Positions 16,808-26,130 are shown, numbered from the stretch's first letter. The stretch: 64,000 nucleotides of DNA from Hyphomicrobiaceae bacterium (GCA_022844275.1 JALHMB010000002.1:620001-684000), one strand, 5' to 3'. Notes: a model not told the origin generated them from the letters alone. Made by a program: numbers and translations.

Positions 16808-16899
16808 CCTCCCCCCTTGTGGGGGAGGTTAGGAGGGGGTGCAGAACAATAGCGGTGGGGATTCTCCCACCCCTAACCTCTCCCCACAAGGGGGAGGGG
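16808..16899. repeat. palindromic intergenic repeat, family 2
   Basis: Two arms of about 30 bp in inverted orientation (16808-16841 and 16868-16897), each containing ctcccc...ggggagg-ttagg and ending in GGGGTG or its complement, are separated by about 26 bp. The same design is seen at 43692-43812. It lies between two convergent genes and may also act as a bidirectional terminator. Confidence 0.7.
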
Positions 16900-16931
16900 G
16901 ATTTCTGCTTCGGCGTGGACATGGCCGGAGT

Positions 16932-17645
16932 TCACACTTTAATCGGAACAGTCTTCGCGACGCTGATGCCCTCGGGTGTCAGCGCGCACTTGAGCGCGAT
17001 CGCCTCGACGCCGATCTCGAGTGCTTCCGCAAGCCCCGCGGCGTAGCTCGGGTCGATGTCGCGCGCGAACGTGAGTCGCGTCGCGTCATTGCGCTGGATG
17101 AGATAGACCATCACGGCGCGATTGCCAGCGCGCACCATTTGGCTCATTTCAAGCAGATGCTTGAGGCCGCGCGCGGTGACCGAGTCCGGGAACTCGGCGA
17201 TGCCCGCTTCGCGCATCATGTGGACGTTCTTGACCTCGACATAGGCCGGCGGCTTGCCCGCACCTTCGAGCAGAATATCGATGCGGCTGTTGGTGCCGTA
17301 TTTCACCTCGCGGCGGAGGCTGTCGTAGCCCTTCAGCGCCGCGACGCGCTTGGCTTGAATCGCCTCGCTGACGAGCGCGTTGGGGTGGTTCGTGTTGATG
17401 CCAACGAAGCCCGGGCCCTTGCCGAGATCGACCTCGAGCATTTCCCATGTGTGCTTGTACTTGCGCGTCGGGCTGTCGGAAATCGAGACCCAGACGGGCA
17501 GTCCTGGTGTCGTCAGGCCCATCATGGAGCCCGTATTGGGGCAGGTCGCAGTGATCACCTCGCCGTTGTCGAGGCGGATGTCGGCGAGAAAGCGCTTGTA
17601 GCGCTGGATAAGCGTGCCGCGGAGGAGTGGGGTCGGGAACTGCAT
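16932..17645 (-). CDS. sfsA: SfsA family DNA/RNA nuclease
   Basis: 237 residues, full length for SfsA. Seen: the N-terminal OB-like region (RRYKRFLADI-type segment, here IQRYKRFLADIRLDNG), CPNTGSMMGL at about 35, and the nuclease core with DILL near 123 and VEVKNVHMM near 137, matching the D...ExK metal-binding site of the PD-(D/E)XK fold. SfsA was first described as a sugar fermentation stimulator and later classed as a nuclease-like protein. The start ATG at 17645 follows the divergent CoA-transferase promoter region. Confidence 0.92.
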   Translation of the reverse strand: MQFPTPLLRGTLIQRYKRFLADIRLDNGEVITATCPNTGSMMGLTTPGLPVWVSISDSPTRKYKHTWEMLEVDLGKGPGFVGINTNHPNALVSEAIQAKRVAALKGYDSLRREVKYGTNSRIDILLEGAGKPPAYVEVKNVHMMREAGIAEFPDSVTARGLKHLLEMSQMVRAGNRAVMVYLIQRNDATRLTFARDIDPSYAAGLAEALEIGVEAIALKCALTPEGISVAKTVPIKV

Positions 17646-17812
17646 GGTCGCGAAATTAGAGTGTCACGACTTCTGCGGCAATCCGGTCATCTGCAGCGAG
17701 CAGAGGACTGCGCCGTCAGGTCGTGCGGGGCTGTCACAAGCCGTGTTTTCGGGTAGCATCGACGTCCGTCGGGCCTCGCAGAAGCCCGGAATCGGGCTGG
17801 AAGCAAGGAACC

Positions 17813-18514
17813 ATGATCGACAAGCGGGTAAAGTCCATCGCCGAAGCGATGCAGGGGATCAAGGACGGCTCGACCGTCATGTTCGGCGGTTTCGGTGCGG
17901 TCGGCAGCCCCGTCCACCTGATCGAAGGACTACTGGAGCACGGCGCTAAGGAGCTGACCCTGGTCGGTAACAATGCCGGCACAGGACGCGTGGAGCCGCT
18001 GGCGCGGCTGCTCGCGTCAGGTAACGTGCGCAAGATCATCTGCAGCTTTCCGCGCAGCTCTGGCTCGGTTGTCTTCGACGAAATGCACAAGGCCGGCAAG
18101 CTCGAGCTCGAGCTGGTGCCGCAAGGCACGCTCGCCGAGCGCATTCGCGCAGCAGGTGCCGGCATTCCCGCCTTCTACACGCCGACGGCCTACGGCACGG
18201 CGCTCGGCGAAGGCAAGGAAGTGCGCGAGTTCAACGGCCGCATGTATCTGCTGGAGCACGCCATTCGCGCCGATGTCGCACTCGTCGAAGCCTGGCAGGC
18301 GGATCGCTGGGGCAATCTCACGTACAAGCTCTCAGGCCGCAATTTCAATCCGATCATGGCGACGGCTGCCGAGCTGACGATCGTGCAGGCGCAACATATC
18401 GTGGAGCTCGGCGCAGTCGGGCCGGAGCAGATCCATACACCGGGCGTCTACGTGAAACGCGTTGTGCACGTGCCATACGGCGATCCAGCGCCGGCGCTCG
18501 CCACCACCGCTTGA
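17813..18514 (+). CDS. 3-oxoacid CoA-transferase, subunit A (PcaI/ScoA-like)
   Basis: 233 residues from the ATG at 17813, preceded by AAGGAA. It has the family I CoA-transferase alpha fold: GSTVMFGGFGAVGSP near 21, LTLVGNNAGTG near 50, and KIICSFPRSSGS near 76. The overall pattern is nearest to 3-oxoadipate CoA-transferase subunit A, but acetoacetate:succinyl-CoA transferase is equally compatible. The B subunit gene follows after 28 bp. No other 3-oxoadipate pathway gene is nearby. Confidence 0.85.
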   Translation: MIDKRVKSIAEAMQGIKDGSTVMFGGFGAVGSPVHLIEGLLEHGAKELTLVGNNAGTGRVEPLARLLASGNVRKIICSFPRSSGSVVFDEMHKAGKLELELVPQGTLAERIRAAGAGIPAFYTPTAYGTALGEGKEVREFNGRMYLLEHAIRADVALVEAWQADRWGNLTYKLSGRNFNPIMATAAELTIVQAQHIVELGAVGPEQIHTPGVYVKRVVHVPYGDPAPALATTA

Positions 18515-18542
18515 GATTTCAACTCCGTCGAGGAGCCGCAAC

Positions 18543-19226
18543 ATGACGACGACCGCTGCCCGTGCGACCGGCACCGCCGAAGGCTTCAAGCCGTGGACAC
18601 GCCCCGAGATGGCGGCGCGCCTCGCGAAGGACATCCCCGAGGGTTGGTGCGTAAATCTCGGCATCGGCATTCCGCTGCTCGTGTCGAACTTCGTGAAGGG
18701 CCGCGAGGTCATCTTCCATTCGGAGAACGGCATCATCGGCATGGGCGGCCTGCAGAAGCCCGAGGAACTGGAGCCCTGGCTCGTTAATGCCGGCAAGCAG
18801 AACGTCAACCTCGTCACTGGCGCGAGCATCGTCCATCACGCCGACAGCTTCGCCATGATCCGCGGTGGTCACCTCGATCTCTGCGTGCTCGGTGCCTTCG
18901 AGGTCGCGGCCAATGGTGACTTTGCCAACTGGACGACGTCGCTGAAGGATGGCGTGCCGGCGGTCGGCGGCGCCATGGATCTCGCTGTCGGTGCCAAGCG
19001 CCTCTGGATCATCATGGACCACACGTCCAAAGACGGCCGACCGAAGCTGCTCGAGCAATGCGCGCTGCCGCTCACTGCGCTCAAGGCCGTGGGCCGGGTC
19101 TATACGAACCTCGCGGTGATCGATGTCGGCCCGCAGGGCTTCGAGGTCGTCGATATGGCACCGGGCCTCTCCATGGAAGCCCTGCAGGCCCAAACTGGCG
19201 CCAAGCTCAAGCGCAAGGCCCCTTGA
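18543..19226 (+). CDS. 3-oxoacid CoA-transferase, subunit B (PcaJ/ScoB-like)
   Basis: 227 residues. It begins with MTTTAARATGTAEGFKPWTR, has VNLGIGIP near 38, and carries the catalytic glutamate in the SENGIIGMGG motif near residue 61. GGAVDLA-type glycine loop is present as GGAMDLAVGA. It forms the heterodimer (or heterotetramer) with the preceding subunit. A terminator hairpin follows at 19257-19282. Confidence 0.87.
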   Translation: MTTTAARATGTAEGFKPWTRPEMAARLAKDIPEGWCVNLGIGIPLLVSNFVKGREVIFHSENGIIGMGGLQKPEELEPWLVNAGKQNVNLVTGASIVHHADSFAMIRGGHLDLCVLGAFEVAANGDFANWTTSLKDGVPAVGGAMDLAVGAKRLWIIMDHTSKDGRPKLLEQCALPLTALKAVGRVYTNLAVIDVGPQGFEVVDMAPGLSMEALQAQTGAKLKRKAP

Positions 19227-19256
19227 GCGGAAAGCCACCACGAGCCCGGAAATGCA

Positions 19257-19282
19257 GAAAGGCGCGGGAGACCGCGCCTTTC
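19257..19282 (+). terminator. terminator after the CoA-transferase pair
   Basis: Perfect 10-bp inverted repeat gaaaggcgcg / cgcgcctttc with a 6-base loop, 30 bp past the subunit B stop. No long T run follows. Confidence 0.6.
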
Positions 19283-19333
19283 CTGATTCCAGATCTCAAC
19301 TTCGCCTTGGGTGCGGAGATCCTGCGTCGGAAC

Positions 19334-19420
19334 TTAGACCATTCCGAGCACAACTGCGGCGAGAAACGCAAACGACATGATCGCGGCGGCGACGTTCAGC
19401 CCCATACGTAGCTGCATCAT
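19334..19420 (-). CDS. very small membrane peptide
   Basis: 28 codons (MQLRMGLNVAAAIMSFAFLA... from an ATG-ATG pair at 19420). GGAGGGTTCG precedes the start, and the product is a single hydrophobic helix. Small single-helix proteins of this kind occur in Hyphomicrobiales, but no function is known. It is too short for composition to be decisive. Confidence 0.4.
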   Translation of the reverse strand: MMQLRMGLNVAAAIMSFAFLAAVVLGMV

Positions 19421-19901
19421 CGAACCCTCCATGACTGATCTGCTCCAGCGTCCTTCGTCTTTGCCACGGCACCGCGGGGTGCCTATGAACAAAATGTAAG
19501 GTTCGCTAAAGACGCATGGCAAGGGAAAACGTTCCCGCAAAGCAATATGCGTATCATTTTGCTCAAATGAATCTATGTAGTTTGTGTGCTCAAAGAGCCA
19601 CTGCCGAGTAGAGGGTGCACATTAACCAAAGAAGATCTAATTAGTATCTAGTAATATTGCGTGCTGCCCTTGACACAGTCACGTGGCGCGGCGGCGACGC
19701 TCCGTCGAAAGATTTTTTTGAGCCTAGTGACGCCGACATTGATGAAATGTGGCCGTCGCGTGGGCATTCGGCCTACCGCCACGGGATCGCCACAACCAAA
19801 TCAGCTGTCCATCGCCCCGCGCCGTTGACCCACGCGCAGGAGCGCTTCAGCATGGCGCGCAGAAGGGCGGAACGGCCCAGAAGATCTTCAGGAGAGCACC
19901 G
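19421..19901. other. long intergenic region, AT-richer than its surroundings
   Basis: No credible gene. About 19540-19670 is clearly richer in A and T than the flanks. It must hold the promoter of the thiolase-like gene. A TTGACA is seen at 19670-19675, but no matching -10 box stands at normal spacing. Confidence 0.5.
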
Positions 19902-21440
19902 ATGGACGAGGCACGGGTTCCGGTGCTGGTAGGCTGCGGGCAGATCACGCAGCGCGAGAAAGATCCGGCAAGAGCACGTCCGCCCATGGATCTGACGGCT
20001 GACGCGGCACGGCTCGCCGCGGAGGACACGGGCGCCGGCCCGACACTCCTCTCCGCACTCGATACGGTCGTTGTGATCCGATCATTTTCGGACACGAGCT
20101 GGCGCTTTGCCTCGCCCTTCGGCCGATACAACAATCCACCGCGCTCGCTCGCCGACCGTCTCGGCGCCACGTCCGCCAGGCGCCTCATCTACACGCATCC
20201 TGGCGGTAACATGCCGCAATGGTGCGTGAACCGGCTCTTCGAGATGGTCGTGCGCGGGGACTGCGAGGCGGCGCTCATCGCCGGCGGCGAGGCACTCGCG
20301 ACGCAGAAGGCGGCGGAGCGCGCGAAGCTCCAGCTCGACTGGTCGGAGGATGCGGGCGGCGAGCCGACGGAAACGTGGGGCGTCGCCAAACGCGGCTGGA
20401 GCGACATGGAGCAGCGCCACCGCATGGCCGGTGCGATCTTCGCCTATCCGCTTTTCGAGAATGGTATTCGCGGTCATCTCGGCCGCTCGATACCGGAGCA
20501 TCTGGCCGCAATCGGCAAGCTCTTCGCGCACTTCGCGGACGTCGCCAAATCCAATCCGCTTGCCGATCGCCGCGCCGGCTACAGCGCGGGGGCAATCGCG
20601 AACGTCAACGCCGATAACCCCTATATTGGCTTTCCCTATACCAAGCTCATGAATGCCAATGCCTACATCGATCAGGCCGCAGCGCTCGTTCTGACGTCGG
20701 TCGCCAAAGCGAAGGCGCTCGGCATTCCCGAGGAAAAGTGGGTCTATCTGCACGGCTGCGCCGACGCGCATGACCACTGGTACATCTCCGACCGGCACAA
20801 CTACTATTCGTCGCCGGCCATGCGGACTGTCGCGCGCGAGACCTTCGAGATGGCGGAGAAGTCTCTCGCAGACATCGATCACATCGACATCTACAGCTGC
20901 TTTCCCTCGGCGGTCGAAATCGCGTGCGCCGAGATGGGCATTCCGATCGAGGATCCGCGTGGGCTCACCATCACTGGAGGCCTTCCCTACTTCGGCGGCC
21001 CGGGCAACAACTACGTCACGCACTCTATTGCCGAGATGATGAACCGCGTACGCAGGAAGCCCGGCTCGTTCGGTCTCGTGACGGCGAACGGCAACTACGT
21101 CACCAAGCAGTCCGCCGGCATCTATTCGACCATGCCGACGACGAAGGTTTTTGCGCCGCGCGATCCGGCTCTTTACCAAGTCGAGATTGACGAGGACCGA
21201 GGACCGGTGGTCGCCGAGGTGGCTGAAGGCCCGGCAACGATCGAGACCTATACAGTCATGCACGAGCGCAAAGGGCCAACGTACAGCGTGCTTTTTGGCC
21301 GCCTAGGCGATGGTCGACGCTTCATGGCCAATACTCCGGACGATCCGGTACTTCTCACGGATATGACGACGCGCGACTATCTCGGCGCCCCCGGCCGTGT
21401 GCAACACGCGGACGGCATTAACATTTTCGTCCCGGATTGA
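19902..21440 (+). CDS. thiolase-like acetyl-CoA acetyltransferase family protein with C-terminal extension
   Basis: 512 residues, about 100 longer than a standard thiolase. The start ATG at 19902 follows CAGGAGAG; an upstream in-frame start would add 51 uncharacteristic residues. VLVGCGQITQRE begins the thiolase fold, and ALIAGGEALATQKA and DIYSCFPSAVEIACAEMGI match the non-classical thiolase group. ITGGLPYFGGPGNNYVTHSI is the C-terminal catalytic loop, but with N in the place where degradative thiolases have CxG. The last 90 residues (TIETYTVMHERKGPTYSVLF) look like an OB-fold domain as in lipid-transfer-type thiolase partners. The substrate is unknown. Confidence 0.72.
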   Translation: MDEARVPVLVGCGQITQREKDPARARPPMDLTADAARLAAEDTGAGPTLLSALDTVVVIRSFSDTSWRFASPFGRYNNPPRSLADRLGATSARRLIYTHPGGNMPQWCVNRLFEMVVRGDCEAALIAGGEALATQKAAERAKLQLDWSEDAGGEPTETWGVAKRGWSDMEQRHRMAGAIFAYPLFENGIRGHLGRSIPEHLAAIGKLFAHFADVAKSNPLADRRAGYSAGAIANVNADNPYIGFPYTKLMNANAYIDQAAALVLTSVAKAKALGIPEEKWVYLHGCADAHDHWYISDRHNYYSSPAMRTVARETFEMAEKSLADIDHIDIYSCFPSAVEIACAEMGIPIEDPRGLTITGGLPYFGGPGNNYVTHSIAEMMNRVRRKPGSFGLVTANGNYVTKQSAGIYSTMPTTKVFAPRDPALYQVEIDEDRGPVVAEVAEGPATIETYTVMHERKGPTYSVLFGRLGDGRRFMANTPDDPVLLTDMTTRDYLGAPGRVQHADGINIFVPD

Positions 21441-21590
21441 GATTGCCGTTCACACGGCGGAATTCCTCATTGCCGATAGGCGGCCTCTCCTGTGCGGCGC
21501 ACGGTGGACTTCGCGCAAGGGACACCTATATATGCAATGCAGCGTGCGTCTCCCTGCATGGGCGGCGCATAGGAATCTAGGGGAGGTAGA

Positions 21591-22550
21591 ATGACCAGCT
21601 TTGGGCGATGGGTCGGCAGGATCAGCGTTATCGCGCTCGGTGCGGCGGTGGTTCTCGCCAGCGTGCCGACGGATGCGGACGCGCGTCGTGGCGGCAGCTT
21701 CGGAAGCCGTGGTTCCAAGACGTACTCGGCGCCGCCGTCCACCAACACGGCTCCAAACGCCGCGGCCCCCGTCAGCAAGTCCATTACTCAGCCCGGCGCC
21801 CCGACGGCGGGTGCCAACCAGGCCATGCGTCCCGGCGCTGCGGTCACGCAGCAGGCTTCGCGCTTCGGCGGCCTTAAGGGTCTCCTGATGGGCGGCCTCT
21901 TCGCGGCGGCGCTTGCCGGCATCTTCGGCATGGGCGCGCTGGCGACGTTCGCTGGCTTCCTGCTTCAGATTCTTCTGGTCGGCGGCATCATCTATCTGCT
22001 CTTCCGGCTCTTCCGCGGCGGCTTTGGCTCTAAGCCGGCCATGGCAACGGCCGGGGCACAGCAGAACCCATACGCGGGTCGTAATCCCGCGGACATCCTG
22101 AACCGTAGTGGCAGCGCAGCCGGCGGAAGCGCAGATGAGATCAACATCGGCCCGGCTGACTTCGACGCCTTCGAGCGTTTACTCGGCGAAGTCCAGACAG
22201 CCTACGGCAAGAGTGATCTCGACGCGCTCGGCCGAATGCTGACGCCGGAGATGCTCTCCTACTTCGCCGCCGAACTCGACGACAACGCGAAGAAAGGCCT
22301 TCTCAATGTCGTCTCCGACGTGAAGCTCGAGCAGGGCGATCTCGCCGAAGCCTGGCGCGAGCAGCATCTGGAGTACGCGACGGTCGCAATGCGCTACACG
22401 CTCAAGGATGCGACGATCGAGACTGCCACCGGCCGCGTGGTCGAGGGCAGCCGCACGGAGCCAACGGAGCTCACGGAAATCTGGACGTTCGCGCGTCCTG
22501 TCCGTGGTACGGCCAGCCAGTGGGAGCTGTCCGCCATCCAGTCGGCCTGA
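21591..22550 (+). CDS. Tim44-like domain membrane protein
   Basis: 319 residues. A signal or anchor helix at about 9-25 is followed by a low-complexity Gly/Ser/Pro/Ala linker (RRGGSFGSRGSKTYSAPPST), two hydrophobic segments at about 100-115 and 120-140, and a soluble C-terminal domain (about 190-317) with FDAFERLLGEVQTAYGKSDL and LSYFAAELDDNAKKG, typical of the Tim44-like domain. In mitochondria Tim44 links the translocon to the import motor; the bacterial homologues have no settled role. The ATG follows GGGGAGGTAGA. A terminator follows. Confidence 0.82.
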   Translation: MTSFGRWVGRISVIALGAAVVLASVPTDADARRGGSFGSRGSKTYSAPPSTNTAPNAAAPVSKSITQPGAPTAGANQAMRPGAAVTQQASRFGGLKGLLMGGLFAAALAGIFGMGALATFAGFLLQILLVGGIIYLLFRLFRGGFGSKPAMATAGAQQNPYAGRNPADILNRSGSAAGGSADEINIGPADFDAFERLLGEVQTAYGKSDLDALGRMLTPEMLSYFAAELDDNAKKGLLNVVSDVKLEQGDLAEAWREQHLEYATVAMRYTLKDATIETATGRVVEGSRTEPTELTEIWTFARPVRGTASQWELSAIQSA

Positions 22551-22579
22551 GCCTGACGCTTCGCATCGAGGTATCCGGG

Positions 22580-22605
22580 CGGCGCTCTCTGATCAGAGGG
22601 CGCCG
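22580..22605 (+). terminator. intrinsic terminator after Tim44-like gene
   Basis: 13-bp inverted repeat cggcgctctctga / tcagagggcgccg with one G-U pair and virtually no loop, followed by TTCGTGTTTT. Confidence 0.65.
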
Positions 22606-22725
22606 TTCGTGTTTTATGGCCGCATGGCGCCTTGCCGAATATGAAGAAGACGCCGCCGAGTCCAGCGGCTAAAAGCGGCCCAGCGCTGGCGTTTGTGCAT
22701 CAGGCTAAGCAGGGAAGTGCTGGGA

Positions 22726-23850
22726 ATGAAGAAGCCGCTCGAAGGCATTCTCGTCGTCTCGCTCGAGCAGGCTGTGGCGGCGCCGATGACCGGACGCCGT
22801 CTCGCCGATGCCGGTGCGCGCGTCATCAAGCTCGAGCGGCCCGAGGGCGATTTTGCGCGCGGCTATGACCGGCTCGCCGAGGGGCAGAGCGTTTATTTCA
22901 TCTGGCTCAATCGCGGGAAGGAGTCCGTCGTCGTCGATCTTGGCAAACCCGAGGACCGGACGCTGTTCGATGCCCTGCTCGCGAAGGCCGATGTGTTCGT
23001 GCAGAACCTGAAGCCGGGTGCGCTCACCAAGCTCGGCTACCCGATCGAAGAGATCTGCGCGCGCCATCCGCGGCTCATTGCCTGCTCGATCTCCGGTTAT
23101 GGCGACACCGGTCCCTACGCCGACCGCAAGGCTTATGACCTGCTCATCCAGGCCGAGTCCGGGCTTGCCTCCGTAACAGGAAGCGCCGCCGAGCCGGCCC
23201 GCGTCGGCGTCTCGATCGTCGATGTCTCGACCGGGCTTCATGCGTATGAAGCGATCCTTGAGGCGCTGATCCGTCGTGCGACGACGGGCAAGGGCGCCGA
23301 CATCCGCATTTCCATGTTCGACACGATGGCGGAGCTCATGAGCGTGCCGCTGCTGCAGGGCATTCATGGCGCACCACCGCGCCGCATCGGCCTCTCGCAC
23401 ATTTCGCTCGCGCCCTACGGTGTTTTCACGACGCGCGATAACGTGCCGATCCTCATCAGCATCCAGAACGACCGCGAGTGGCGTGCGCTCTGCACGAAAG
23501 TCTTCGAGCGTCCGGAGTGCGTGACTGATCAGCGCTTCGCGACTTCACCGGCGCGCATCGCAAACCGCCCGGAGACGGATGGCCTCGTCGCCGACTGGTT
23601 CGCCGCACATGATGCCGAGACAGCCATCGCGAAGCTCGACGCTGCGGACATCGCCTTCGGCCGGGTCAACGATGTCTTCGGCCTGCACAAGCATCCGCAT
23701 CTGCGCATGATGCCGGTTGGGACCGAGGTAGGGCCCATCGACATGCCCGTACCGCCGGCCAAGTGGATTGGTGAAGCAATCCTCACGTCAGATACCGTGC
23801 CGGCGCTGGGAGCGCATACGCGTGCCGTGCGCGATGAATTCCTGCGCTAG
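22726..23850 (+). CDS. class III (CaiB/BaiF) CoA-transferase
   Basis: 374 residues from the ATG at 22726. Family signatures: LEGILVVSLEQAVAAPM at the N-terminus, RVIKLERPEGDFAR near 32, FVQNLKPGAL near 91, and the catalytic Asp in RKAYDLLIQAESG at about residue 138. These enzymes move CoA between carboxylates by a ping-pong mechanism through an aspartyl-CoA thioester. Members acting on mesaconate/succinate, formyl/oxalate or carnitine cannot be told apart here. The gene end overlaps by 4 bp with the end of the convergent rmlD. Confidence 0.85.
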   Translation: MKKPLEGILVVSLEQAVAAPMTGRRLADAGARVIKLERPEGDFARGYDRLAEGQSVYFIWLNRGKESVVVDLGKPEDRTLFDALLAKADVFVQNLKPGALTKLGYPIEEICARHPRLIACSISGYGDTGPYADRKAYDLLIQAESGLASVTGSAAEPARVGVSIVDVSTGLHAYEAILEALIRRATTGKGADIRISMFDTMAELMSVPLLQGIHGAPPRRIGLSHISLAPYGVFTTRDNVPILISIQNDREWRALCTKVFERPECVTDQRFATSPARIANRPETDGLVADWFAAHDAETAIAKLDAADIAFGRVNDVFGLHKHPHLRMMPVGTEVGPIDMPVPPAKWIGEAILTSDTVPALGAHTRAVRDEFLR

Positions 23851-24740
23851 CTAGTCTGCGTCACCGACAGCCGCTCCAGGCAGTCGGCGAGCCCGTCCTG
23901 CCAGGGCGGCAAGGCGATTGCGAAATTGCGCTCGAGCTTGCTGCAGTCGAGGCGCGAGTTGGCAGGGCGTTTGGCTACAGGTGGGTGGTCCGCAGTCGTG
24001 ATCGGAACGACAGGAACGTTCGGGCCTCCACGCGCTGCCGACTGACGCATGATCTCGCGGGCAAAGCCGCACCACGTGACGGCGCCCGTGCCGGCAGCGT
24101 GATACGTGCCCCAGGCGGCCCGATCGCGATCGGCCGTCACCGCGCGGGCCATTCCGAGAATCGCCGTCGCGAGATGGGGCGCATATGTCGGGCAGCCCGT
24201 CCGATCATCCACGACGCGAAGCTCGTCCTGCTCGGCCGCGCGCGTCAAAATAGTCTGCACGAAGTTCGAGCCGTAGGGACTGAACACCCACGACGTGCGC
24301 AGGATGATGTGCTGCTCGGCGGCGGCACGTACAGCTTCCTCGCCGGCGAGTTTGGACCGGCCGTACGCACTGAGCGGCGCGGTCGCATCATCCTCGACAT
24401 AGGGCGCTGGCTTGGCCCCGTCGAAGACGCAGTCCGTCGAGACGTGGATCAGCACGGCCCCTCTGCGCGCGGCCGCCTCGGCGAGACGCTTGGGTCCGTC
24501 TGCATTGAGCGCCATGGCGGCCTGCGGTTCCTGCTCCGCTTTGTCGACGGCTGTGTAGGCCGCGGCATTGACGATGACGTCGGGTTGGAAGTCGGCGAGC
24601 GCGCTCAGGACGGATGCGGGAGCGGTGAGATCGAGCGCGGGCCGGCCGACCGCGAACGCCGTCACGTCGGCAGCCGCCGGCGCAAGCTCGATCATGGCGC
24701 GCGCGAGCTGACCTTGGGCGCCGGCAATCAAGAGGCGCAT
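23847..24740 (-). CDS. rfbD: dTDP-4-dehydrorhamnose reductase
   Basis: 297 residues of the extended short-chain dehydrogenase type. Rossmann motif GAQGQLARAM at 7-16, VNAAAYTAVDKAE near 58, HVSTDCVFDG near 99 and the catalytic YxxxK as YGRSKLAGE near 127. The enzyme makes dTDP-L-rhamnose, the donor for O-antigen and other envelope rhamnose. The three other rml genes are not in the window, which is unusual for this pathway but not rare for dispersed copies. It lies 18 bp downstream of the YqaA-like gene on the same strand. Confidence 0.9.
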   Translation of the reverse strand: MRLLIAGAQGQLARAMIELAPAAADVTAFAVGRPALDLTAPASVLSALADFQPDVIVNAAAYTAVDKAEQEPQAAMALNADGPKRLAEAAARRGAVLIHVSTDCVFDGAKPAPYVEDDATAPLSAYGRSKLAGEEAVRAAAEQHIILRTSWVFSPYGSNFVQTILTRAAEQDELRVVDDRTGCPTYAPHLATAILGMARAVTADRDRAAWGTYHAAGTGAVTWCGFAREIMRQSAARGGPNVPVVPITTADHPPVAKRPANSRLDCSKLERNFAIALPPWQDGLADCLERLSVTQTS

Positions 24741-24758
24741 GGGCAGTCCTCCAGAGGC

Positions 24759-25190
24759 CTAGAGACCGGCGGCCAGTATAGCGTATCGGCCGCCCTTCCC
24801 GATGGCGACCAGGGGCAGGAACCAGTGGAAAGGCACGCGCAGGACACCTGCGATGAATGTGAGTGGGTCGCCGATGATTGGTACCCACGCAAGGAGCAAT
24901 GACCAGAGTCCCCAGCGCTGGAAACGCGCGCTCGCACTCTCGATGGTGGCAGGCGCGAAGGGAAACCAGCGCCGATCCTGGAAGCGGCGAGCGTGCCGGC
25001 CGAGCCACCAGTTGAAGACGGAGCCGCCGACATTGCCGATCGTCGCCACTACGAGCAACGCCCACACCGGCGCGAGGCCAGCTTTGATCTGCGCGGCGAG
25101 TACGGCCTCCGAGGGCAGGATCAACAGCGTCGCCGCGCCAAAGGCCGAGGCGAGCATGACGAGCAGCGGCCAGAGTGCGTCGAAGGTCAT
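24759..25190 (-). CDS. YqaA/DedA-like SNARE-associated membrane protein
   Basis: 143 residues from the ATG at 25190, preceded by ACAGGAA. Four or five membrane helices, with the conserved loop GNVGGSVFNWWLGRHARRFQ and, near the C-terminus, RWGLWSLLLAWVPIIGDPLT, which is the proline/glycine-rich re-entrant segment of the YqaA/DedA group. DedA-superfamily proteins are lipid scramblases or flippases in the cases studied. It probably forms an operon with the downstream rfbD. Confidence 0.8.
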   Translation of the reverse strand: MTFDALWPLLVMLASAFGAATLLILPSEAVLAAQIKAGLAPVWALLVVATIGNVGGSVFNWWLGRHARRFQDRRWFPFAPATIESASARFQRWGLWSLLLAWVPIIGDPLTFIAGVLRVPFHWFLPLVAIGKGGRYAILAAGL

Positions 25191-25348
25191 ATTTCCTGTA
25201 TCCGGCCGGCGTCGGGGCGTGGACTGCATAGCAGGCAGGGCACGGCTGCCGCCAGCACCCCATGGACGGCGCGTCCGGGACGGCGTATCCGTCCTTCCGG
25301 ACCATCCATCTGTCATCCCATCCCTGCCCGCGCCCGAGGAGACGGCCC

Positions 25349-26089
25349 ATGAGCACCGTGACGAGCCTGGAAATGAAGTTCGACATGAGCCTCGACGCGA
25401 GTGCGGTCGCGACCCTGTCCAAGATCACGACGGCAACGATCACGACCATCCTGCTCAAGAAGGGCCTCCGTAATACCTGGATGCGCAACACCAAGCCCTT
25501 GCGCCCCGATCAGCCGCGGATCGTCGGACGCGCCTTCACGCTTCGCTTCGTGCCCTGGCGTGAGGATCTCGCGACGCCCGAGTCATGGTCCTCGCCGGTC
25601 TCGACCCGCGCCGCCATCGAGGCCATGCCGGCCGGTTGCGTCGCGGTGGGTGATGCCATGGGTGAGACGGACGCCGGCATCTTCGGCGACATCCTGTGCG
25701 CGCGCATGGCGAAGAAGGGCGTGGCTGGGCTCGTTACGGATGGTGTGGTGCGCGACGTCGCGGGCGTCTTGAGCACTGGCCTCCCAGTGTGGTGCCAGGG
25801 CGGCTCAGCTCCCCCGTCGGTGGCGCGCCTCACGTTCGTCGCGTGGCAGCAGCCGATCGCCTGCGGTGGCGTTGCGGTATTCCCCGGTGACGTCGTGGTA
25901 GTCGATGCCGACGGTGCGGTTCTGATCCCGGCTGCGCAGCTCGACGCCATCCTCAAGGAAGGTCCGGAGCAGGAGCGTATGGAAGGCTGGATCATGGACG
26001 AGGTCGGCAAGGGCGCCCAGCTCCCAGGCCTCTACCCCATGAATGCCGAGACCAAGGCGCGCTACGAGGCCTCGAAGGGCGAAGGCTGA
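25349..26089 (+). CDS. RraA family protein (HMG/CHA aldolase or ribonuclease-regulator fold)
   Basis: 246 residues from the ATG at 25349, preceded by GAGGAG. Core motifs of the RraA/dimethylmenaquinone methyltransferase-like family are present: GCVAVGDAMGETDAGIFGDI near 94, KKGVAGLVTDGVVRDVAGV near 119, and GVAVFPGDVVVVDADGAVLIP near 170. DGVVRD holds the Arg/Asp pair that binds metal and substrate in 4-hydroxy-4-methyl-2-oxoglutarate/4-carboxy-4-hydroxy-2-oxoadipate aldolases. Which activity applies cannot be said; the longer N-terminus favours the metabolic branch over E. coli RraA. Confidence 0.8.
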   Translation: MSTVTSLEMKFDMSLDASAVATLSKITTATITTILLKKGLRNTWMRNTKPLRPDQPRIVGRAFTLRFVPWREDLATPESWSSPVSTRAAIEAMPAGCVAVGDAMGETDAGIFGDILCARMAKKGVAGLVTDGVVRDVAGVLSTGLPVWCQGGSAPPSVARLTFVAWQQPIACGGVAVFPGDVVVVDADGAVLIPAAQLDAILKEGPEQERMEGWIMDEVGKGAQLPGLYPMNAETKARYEASKGEG

Positions 26090-26130
26090 GATCCAGCAGC
26101 CGATCCGCAACGCTAAGTCCATGAATTGTC

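Noticed and set aside
19660-19700. Sigma-70 promoter with TTGACA at 19670
   Set aside because: No acceptable -10 hexamer at 15-19 bp; the following sequence is GC-rich.
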